From: MWBV01 sp964447315
GTDB lineage: Archaea; Nanobdellota; Nanobdellia; Pacearchaeales; GW2011-AR1
DNA: 55,398 nucleotides
Assembly (NCBI GenBank): GCA_964447315.1
Contig: CAYURQ010000005.1
Span: 1 to 55,398, forward strand
Direction of reading: 5' to 3'
Below are positions 49,159-55,398 of the stretch, piece after piece. The position numbers and the translations under genes are program-made. Position 1 is the stretch's first letter. Each line of letters starts with the position of its first letter. The notes under the pieces are model-generated. The model saw only the letters and a program-made list of their open reading frames with translations. It had not been told where the DNA came from and searched no databases.

Positions 49159-52100
49159 ATGGTTGAAAGGAAAATAAAAGGGGTTTTAGGTCTAGCTATC
49201 TTTAGTATATTATTAGTAGTTATTTTTTCTGGGGTTGTTAGTGCAGAGTGTCTTGGGACTTTTCCTTGTGCTTCTTTAAGTGATAAAGAAAATTATTGCC
49301 AATCACATCCAGGGTGTACTTGGAATAATCAATACTACTATTGTGAAGATGGAGAGGCTTCTTGTTCATATTGGAAGGATAATCAAGATGCTTGTGAATC
49401 ATCTTATGGTTGTATATGGGAATTATCTGATGAGGGAACTTGTACTGATGGAATTAAAAATAGTGATGAAATAACTGCTGATTGTGGAGGTAGATGTGAT
49501 TCTATTTATACAAAGTGTTATATTGATTCAGATGGAGATTTATATGCTTATTCCTTAGGATGGGAATATAGTAGTGCATGTAGAGACTGCTCTGGAACTT
49601 ATAATAGAAACGAAGGTGCTTTAAGATCCCTTACTGAAAGAGACTGTAATGATAATAATGCGAATATTTATCCTGGTAGAAGTGAAGTTTGCTCAAGTTC
49701 CACAGATTATAATTGTGATAATGATCCTTATGATGGGTGTTGTAATTCTCATGACTATACTTCTTGCTATGGAGGGGATCTTTATTGGTATGATTCTTGT
49801 GATAATCGTGAAGAGAAATATAAAGATTGTGGAACAACGTATCTTGAATATAAATGTGTTGCAAATACTTGTGATTCAGACATTTTAGTTAGATCAATTT
49901 ATCCTACTTGTAGTTCATCAACTTGTGGATGGAGTACTGGTTCAAGTTATGTTGCTCAGGATTGCGGTAGTAGTCAAAAATGTTCTGGTTCTATTTATTG
50001 GAACACAAATACACGTTCATGTGTTGCTTGTTACACAGATGAATGTACTATTGATGACGAATGTGGTTCAACTAGTTATGGAAGTTGGACTTGTCATGAT
50101 GGAGATACTCGTAGAAGAACTGTAACAACCAATTATTGCGATACAGATTCTCACCCTTATACTTGTGAAATATCAACTTCTACAGACTATTCTAATTGTG
50201 GGGGCTCAACTCCTTATTGTTCTAGCGGGGCTTGTGTTGAATGTAGAAGCGACCCAGATTGTAATAGTGGATGGGTTGGTGGAACTTGGTGTTCTTCTAG
50301 TGGAGATGTTATGAGGCATTATACAACAGAAGCATGTAGTGGCTCTGGAAGTTGTTACCCTCTAAATGATTATAATGCTGTCTATGATGATTGTAATGAT
50401 TGTCAAACATGTGAAGTAGGAGTCTCTACTTGTAATTGGAATCCAAGTTATTATGGTACTTACGATGATTGTCCTGATGGTTCAGGAGGAGATGCTTGGT
50501 ATATGTATTATTGTAATAATCAAAAAGAAACTCTGAAAGATAGTTGTGATTCAAATGAACAATGTTCTAGTGGGGCATGTAAAATTATTTCTTCTTGTGG
50601 AGATGGAACATTGACTACTTCTATTGGTGAAGAATGTGATGATGGGGGAGATAATGGAATTGTTTGTGATCCTGGATATGACCCAGATGGAAGTACTTCT
50701 TGTACTTGGTGTACTTCTGGTAGTGTTTCATCAGGGGGTTGTGACATAGAAAGAGAATGGAGTGATTATTGCGGAGACGGAACAGTTCAATCAAGTTATG
50801 AAAATTGTGAAGGAAATTCAACAAGAGCATGTAGTTCAATAAGCAGTGCTTATGATGAAGGAACAGCTTATTGTATTTCAAGTACTTGTAATTGGGATAT
50901 GTCAAATTGTTGTAGTGATGAAAGTGGATGTGATTGGAATGGAGAAAGAGAATATGTTGACTGGAATAGTTATAGAATATGTGGATATCATGATTCTGAC
51001 CCTTGTTTAGAATGGAGAACTTATGATTGTTCTGGAAGTACCCCTTATGCTAGGACTTCTGATGGACAATGTGTAGCGTGTACTTCTTCAAGTCATTGTA
51101 ATGATGGAAATGTTTGTACTTCTGATTCCTGTAGTAGTTATACTTGTTCAAATACAGAAATACCTGGATGTTGTACTTCTGATAGCCAATGTAATGATGG
51201 AAATGGATGTACTACTGATGATTGTTCTGGAAATACATGTTATTATTATGATGCATGTTCAGCAGGTGAAACATGTATCTCTGGAAGTTGTCAGGCTTGT
51301 GATATAACAAGTGTATGGTGGAGTCCAAGTTCTGGAATAGAAGATGGTGATACAGTAACAATTGGAGTTAGCACTAACTCTGCTTGTAATGGTAAAGATA
51401 TTGATATTACAATAAGAAGGCCTATTTTGGGATATTTTGATTGGGTTGGTACTAGAACAATTAGTTCTGGAAGTGCTTCAAGAAGCTGGGGTGTAGATAT
51501 TAGTAATGAAGGAAATTATTATGCAAGAGCAGAATTAAGTTCTGGTGGTGAAAGCAGAGATTCTGGAAATGTATATATTAGTATACCCCCTCCACCTGCT
51601 TCATGTGGAGACAATAGTTGTAATAATGGAGAAACATGTAATACTTGTCCAGGAGATTGTGGAAATTGCTGTGGAGATGGAAGTTGTAATTATGGTGAAA
51701 CTTGTGCTAGTTGTTCAAGTGATTGTGGAAGCTGCTGTAATTTAAATAATGCATATTGGAGCACAAATACTGCAACAAGCGGACAAAGTGTAAACTTACA
51801 TGTTTCTGGTTCAAATTGTAATGAAGTTCAGGTAAACTTCCAAGTTAGAAAAAATAACTTAATTGGAACAGAATATGTTGCAACTCCTTCAAGTAGAACA
51901 ATTTCAGGAACAAGTACTTCTACAAGCTGGACTACAATTTCTCCATTTAATGGAGATTCAACTCCTGACTTTTATTTTATTGCAACTGCAAATGACCCAG
52001 GAGCAGATAGTATTGATTCAAGAGATTATGATGATGATTTAAGAGTTAATGTCCCTGTAAATTGTGGAAATAATGTAATAGACGGGGGAGAACAATGTGA

Positions 52101-54162
52101 TGATGGAAGTAATAATGGAGATGCTTGTAGCCCTCCTTATGGGGGAAATTGTGAATATTGTAGTACTGGATGTATAATAGTTACTATGCAAGGAGATTAT
52201 TGTGGGGACGGAACTTGTGATTCAGGATATGAAGATTCTGGAAGTTGTCCTGATGATTGCCCAGTAAGTACTCCTACTGGAACTTGTGGAGATGGAAATA
52301 TTGAAGGAGATGAAGAATGTGATGACGGAGATACTTCTAGTGGAGATGGATGTTCAAGTTTATGCATAATTGAATATGGATGGGAATGTTCAGGTGAACC
52401 AAGTACATGTTGGAGAAGTTGTGGAGATGGAAACCAAGATTCAGGAGAAGAATGTGATGATGGAAACACAGCAAGTGGAGATGGATGTTCAAGTTCATGC
52501 ACTGTTGAAGACCCTTATATTTGCGTAGGATGGCCTAGTGTTTGTACAATTCCAACAACTTGTAGCATAAAAACTGTTTATTGGAGTGAAACAGAAGTTC
52601 AAGAAGGCAAAACAGCTCATATAAATATTGAAACAAGTAATTGTGATAATGGAGAAGTAATTATGCTAACTGTTAAAGAAGATGACCCAGTTGGAGATGA
52701 TGATGTATTAAATAATCCTTCAAATGTCCAGGTTTCTTCAAATAGAGCAGCTGCAACATGGACAGCTGAATATCAAGATGATACTAAATTTGGAGATGAT
52801 GGAGGAGATCCAGAATACTATGTTGAAGCAGAAATAATAAGTAATGGAAATACAGGAAAAAGTAATTTACCTACATTAACAGTTACTGAAATTAATTTTT
52901 GTGACAATATCCATGAATGTGAAGATTATTCAACTCAAGAAGAATGTGAGTTAGATGATTGTACTATTGCTGAACGAACAATGACTAATTGTGGATTTGA
53001 AATAGACCCAATAACAAGATGTTATTTTGCTAATGATTGTTCTTGTAAATGGGATAGTGTTCAAGGAATTTGTGAATCCTTCAGAGATGATAGCATTGAC
53101 TGTGGAGGATGTGGAAATGGTGTTTTTGACTTTGGAACAGAAGAATGTGATGATGGAAACAGGGTTTCAGGAGATGGGTGTTCAGAAAATTGTGAATTAG
53201 AAATAATTCCAAGTCCACCTTGTCCAGAAGGAACAACATTATGTAGTGATGGAACTTGTAGCTTGAATTGCTGGTTTACTGATGATGGACCTGCAGTTTG
53301 TAATAATGATACTGTTTGTGATGCAGATGAAGGATGTACTTGTAGGGATTGTGATGGAAAATTAGATAATTGTGAAGCTGGATTATTATGTAGTATAAAT
53401 GATGGTGCTTGTTGTGATTCAATAAGTGATGGATATTGTCACCCTTACTGCGCTTATATAGACCCTGATTGTGAAGGACAAGATATTTGTGGAAATGGAT
53501 TTAGAGGATTTGGAGAAGAATGTGATGATGGAAACACCTTAAATGGAGATGGATGTTCAAGTATTTGTGAATATGAAATATTCCCAGGGCCTCCTTGTCC
53601 AGAAGGAACAATTTTATGTAATGATGGGACTTGCAGTTTAAATTGTTATGCTACAGATGAGGGAGTTGATCCAAGTTGTATGGATTCAAGTTGTTGTGCA
53701 GCTGGATTAAAATATAGTATAAGAGATAATGCTTGTTGTAATTCAATTACAGATGGATATTGTCATCCTTATTGTGCATTTTATGACCCTGATTGTGGTG
53801 TTGGAATATTTGGAGGAATAACTGGTATTGGAAGTTGTTCATATACAAAAAACTCAGATGATGATTGTGAAGATGGAATTTTAAAAAGAGATTATTCAGC
53901 TTCTTGGGAATGGGATGAAACTAATGTATTTTATAATGATCCTGAAAGCAATGATTATACAGAAGATCCAGCAGGAGTATGGCATTATGACCCTTTAGAT
54001 TTAACTGGAAAGAAAAGAAGTGAAAGATGCGTTCCAATAAGTGATGAATTAATCTGTCCAGCTCAAATTGAATTACCTGCTTTCAGTACATTACAAATGA
54101 CAATTGCAATTTTATTGATTGCACTTGCTTATACAATTATTGTTTTCAAGAGAAAAAAGTAA
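49159..54162 (+). CDS. giant membrane-anchored Cys-rich surface protein
   Basis: 1667 aa. Signal peptide in residues 1-29 (IFSILLVVIFSGVVSA). Almost the whole ectodomain is small Cys modules. They include a MopE-like DCNDNNANIYPG, a YWYDSCDNREEKYKDC module shared with the 36857 protein, at least five DUF4215-like repeats (CDDGNTASGDGCSSSC), and CxxDxxC units (CNDGNVCTSDSC). Three or so Ig-like domains interrupt them (VWWSPSSGIEDGDTV, AYWSTNTATSGQSV, VYWSETEVQEGKTA). Residues about 1350-1550 hold an internal duplication (PPCPEGTTLCSDGTCSLNC / PPCPEGTILCNDGTCSLNC; GYCHPYCAYIDPDC / GYCHPYCAFYDPDC). A C-terminal helix (TIAILLIALAYTIIVF) and KRKK form the anchor. Likely a disulfide-rich stalk. Confidence 0.85.
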   Translation: MVERKIKGVLGLAIFSILLVVIFSGVVSAECLGTFPCASLSDKENYCQSHPGCTWNNQYYYCEDGEASCSYWKDNQDACESSYGCIWELSDEGTCTDGIKNSDEITADCGGRCDSIYTKCYIDSDGDLYAYSLGWEYSSACRDCSGTYNRNEGALRSLTERDCNDNNANIYPGRSEVCSSSTDYNCDNDPYDGCCNSHDYTSCYGGDLYWYDSCDNREEKYKDCGTTYLEYKCVANTCDSDILVRSIYPTCSSSTCGWSTGSSYVAQDCGSSQKCSGSIYWNTNTRSCVACYTDECTIDDECGSTSYGSWTCHDGDTRRRTVTTNYCDTDSHPYTCEISTSTDYSNCGGSTPYCSSGACVECRSDPDCNSGWVGGTWCSSSGDVMRHYTTEACSGSGSCYPLNDYNAVYDDCNDCQTCEVGVSTCNWNPSYYGTYDDCPDGSGGDAWYMYYCNNQKETLKDSCDSNEQCSSGACKIISSCGDGTLTTSIGEECDDGGDNGIVCDPGYDPDGSTSCTWCTSGSVSSGGCDIEREWSDYCGDGTVQSSYENCEGNSTRACSSISSAYDEGTAYCISSTCNWDMSNCCSDESGCDWNGEREYVDWNSYRICGYHDSDPCLEWRTYDCSGSTPYARTSDGQCVACTSSSHCNDGNVCTSDSCSSYTCSNTEIPGCCTSDSQCNDGNGCTTDDCSGNTCYYYDACSAGETCISGSCQACDITSVWWSPSSGIEDGDTVTIGVSTNSACNGKDIDITIRRPILGYFDWVGTRTISSGSASRSWGVDISNEGNYYARAELSSGGESRDSGNVYISIPPPPASCGDNSCNNGETCNTCPGDCGNCCGDGSCNYGETCASCSSDCGSCCNLNNAYWSTNTATSGQSVNLHVSGSNCNEVQVNFQVRKNNLIGTEYVATPSSRTISGTSTSTSWTTISPFNGDSTPDFYFIATANDPGADSIDSRDYDDDLRVNVPVNCGNNVIDGGEQCDDGSNNGDACSPPYGGNCEYCSTGCIIVTMQGDYCGDGTCDSGYEDSGSCPDDCPVSTPTGTCGDGNIEGDEECDDGDTSSGDGCSSLCIIEYGWECSGEPSTCWRSCGDGNQDSGEECDDGNTASGDGCSSSCTVEDPYICVGWPSVCTIPTTCSIKTVYWSETEVQEGKTAHINIETSNCDNGEVIMLTVKEDDPVGDDDVLNNPSNVQVSSNRAAATWTAEYQDDTKFGDDGGDPEYYVEAEIISNGNTGKSNLPTLTVTEINFCDNIHECEDYSTQEECELDDCTIAERTMTNCGFEIDPITRCYFANDCSCKWDSVQGICESFRDDSIDCGGCGNGVFDFGTEECDDGNRVSGDGCSENCELEIIPSPPCPEGTTLCSDGTCSLNCWFTDDGPAVCNNDTVCDADEGCTCRDCDGKLDNCEAGLLCSINDGACCDSISDGYCHPYCAYIDPDCEGQDICGNGFRGFGEECDDGNTLNGDGCSSICEYEIFPGPPCPEGTILCNDGTCSLNCYATDEGVDPSCMDSSCCAAGLKYSIRDNACCNSITDGYCHPYCAFYDPDCGVGIFGGITGIGSCSYTKNSDDDCEDGILKRDYSASWEWDETNVFYNDPESNDYTEDPAGVWHYDPLDLTGKKRSERCVPISDELICPAQIELPAFSTLQMTIAILLIALAYTIIVFKRKK

Positions 54163-54235
54163 GAATTATTTTTTCAGAGTTATTAGTTAGGATAGTTATT
54201 TTCAAAACAAGAGATTATTCAAGCCATTGAGTAAG

Positions 54236-54244
54236 ATTTATAAA
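54236..54244 (+). promoter_or_regulatory. TATA box of the last gene
   Basis: atttataaa lies 30 nt before ATG 54266. Confidence 0.4.
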
Positions 54245-54265
54245 AACAATTATATTAATAATATA

Positions 54266-55398
54266 ATGAGGTGGAAAAAATATTTATTCTTTATTTTATT
54301 ATTTGTAGTACTTACTTTAAATTTTGTTAGCGCTGGATTAACTCTTGGAAATCCTTCATATAATATTGAAGAAAGTTACACCTTAGGAGAGAGAATACAA
54401 GGATGGGTAAATATAAGCTTTGAAAATGAATCTTATCAATCAAATTTCAGTGATATTTTTGGAAAAAAAATTTCTTTAGGTACTGTTTTAAATCAAAATC
54501 CTTCTTATATATATAATTCTTCTGCTCCTAGTGTAAATTCAGAAATTCAACAATTAGTAATAAGTGATTTTTTCTTAATACCAAGCATTATTGGAGATTT
54601 AGCATATGAATTATACTTTATGAATACAACAATAATAAACCAAACAATCACAATGAATTCCAGTAAAAACTTAACTTTAAAGGTTCAGGCAGCAAGGGCA
54701 ATTGATGCTAAAAAACAAGAACTTGAGCTTTTTAAGATTGATTCAACTACTTTTCCTATTTTAATTCAACAAGAAATTGATTTAATTTTTAATGATGCTG
54801 TTATTCAAGCAAAAATAAATGAATTACAAGAAAATTATACAATTGCTGATTCAGATAGTGAATTACAAGATATAATAGACAAAGCCAATGCAATTAAAGT
54901 TCCTAAATCAATATTAGAAACAAATAGTATTAGTAATATTAATTTTTATTCAAATAAAGAAGTTATTGATTTAAGTATTCTAGCTGGAATAACAGGGGAA
55001 GACTATTCTAATTTAAATAGTGTTAATTATGCTAATGGGTTATTCATTTGGAGTCAGGATTATATTGATACTAGAGTGACTTATAAAGAAATATCTGCAA
55101 GTTACGGGAATTATGAAGAAGTTTTATTTAATTATTTTAAAGTTGATTTTTTAAGAAAACCACAAGGAGATACTTATTTTATAATTGAAAATATAAATAA
55201 TTTAGAATTTCAAGATTCTTTTGGAGAAAAATATATTGTAAAATCTTATCAAGATTATTCTTATATTGAATTAGATGAATATAATTATCCTACTATTGCT
55301 TTTATAACAAGTGAAAATATTGATTTCACTAATGTTCCCATGTTTATTTCTCCTTCATTAAAAGAATTACCAGAAACAGGAGAAATAATAATTGATGG
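54266..55398 (+). CDS. secreted protein, 5' part (cut by window edge)
   Basis: The frame is open from ATG 54266 to the window end, about 377 residues. Signal peptide in residues 1-21 (YLFFILLFVVLTLNFVSA), then LTLGNPSYNIEESYTLGERI. The ectodomain is Asn-rich, with many N-x-S/T sequons and few Cys, unlike its Cys-rich neighbour. A helical section (AARAIDAKKQELELFKI to NELQENYTIADSDSELQDII) lies around residues 150-215. Family not recognised. Confidence 0.75.
   Translation, partial: MRWKKYLFFILLFVVLTLNFVSAGLTLGNPSYNIEESYTLGERIQGWVNISFENESYQSNFSDIFGKKISLGTVLNQNPSYIYNSSAPSVNSEIQQLVISDFFLIPSIIGDLAYELYFMNTTIINQTITMNSSKNLTLKVQAARAIDAKKQELELFKIDSTTFPILIQQEIDLIFNDAVIQAKINELQENYTIADSDSELQDIIDKANAIKVPKSILETNSISNINFYSNKEVIDLSILAGITGEDYSNLNSVNYANGLFIWSQDYIDTRVTYKEISASYGNYEEVLFNYFKVDFLRKPQGDTYFIIENINNLEFQDSFGEKYIVKSYQDYSYIELDEYNYPTIAFITSENIDFTNVPMFISPSLKELPETGEIIID

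Noticed and set aside
49280..51745. Several alternative-frame ORFs rich in Met/Ile/Val
   Set aside because: Shadow frames of the Cys-rich repeats; they have no starts with signals and biased composition caused by TGT/GAT codons of the real frame.

Overview
The window is AT-rich, densely coded DNA that most likely comes from an archaeon, probably of the DPANN group (Pacearchaeota/Woesearchaeota-like). Evidence: TATA-type promoters sit about 28-38 nt upstream of many start codons, implying leaderless mRNAs. There is an archaeal-type SRP RNA, an archease-RtcB pair, pilins with class III (K-G/A) processing sites, and a CpaF/TadA-type ATPase with two T2SSF platform proteins. It also carries many giant secreted Cys-rich proteins with DUF4215-like and MopE-like repeats. 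The lineage is an inference. No 16S gene is present. Two 100-N blocks (13767-13866, 38536-38635) show it is a scaffold from a draft or metagenome assembly.

Layout. 1-682: 5' part of argS (minus). 902-2951: thioredoxin, thioredoxin reductase and peroxiredoxin, followed by a winged-helix protein and small unknown genes. 4449-4614: tRNA-Leu(UAA) preceded by a broken copy of itself. 4677-6507: prs and a membrane-anchored staphylococcal-nuclease/lamin-tail protein, divergent from one palindromic TATA box. 6653-21008: surface-protein island. It includes a strongly expressed 352-aa protein whose domain recurs at the C-terminus of two larger Cys-rich proteins, plus Ig-like, MopE-like, CARDB-like and TSP1-like proteins with C-terminal membrane anchors. 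21066-21323: SRP RNA.

21430-39671: a large pilus operon. It starts with a ribbon-helix-helix regulator, then two pilin-stemmed proteins with polysaccharide-lyase-14-like heads (one also with an SGNH hydrolase domain), further pilins and the assembly ATPase. These are followed by a 1229-aa protein with 14 RCC1 repeats nested in a LamG domain, a 55-aa coiled-coil protein, two platform proteins, and a 904-aa stalked Cys-rich protein. 39715-46717: housekeeping block (YchF-type GTPase, YkgJ-like, DUF167, metallopeptidase, DUF192, an H1-like basic protein, two pilin-like proteins, archease, RtcB, a GNAT fragment). 46836-55398: a protein with dockerin-like repeats and a Bacteroidota-type T9SS sorting domain, a 1667-aa Cys-rich anchored protein, and a truncated secreted protein.

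The main theme is the cell surface: roughly two thirds of the window encodes envelope or pilus proteins. The best candidate for an undescribed system is the pilus operon, in which carbohydrate-active-like heads and a double RCC1 propeller are encoded among the pilus motor genes. A plausible role is binding and degrading polysaccharides of a host or neighbour cell. No gene-free stretch longer than 300 bases remains once the features below are counted.
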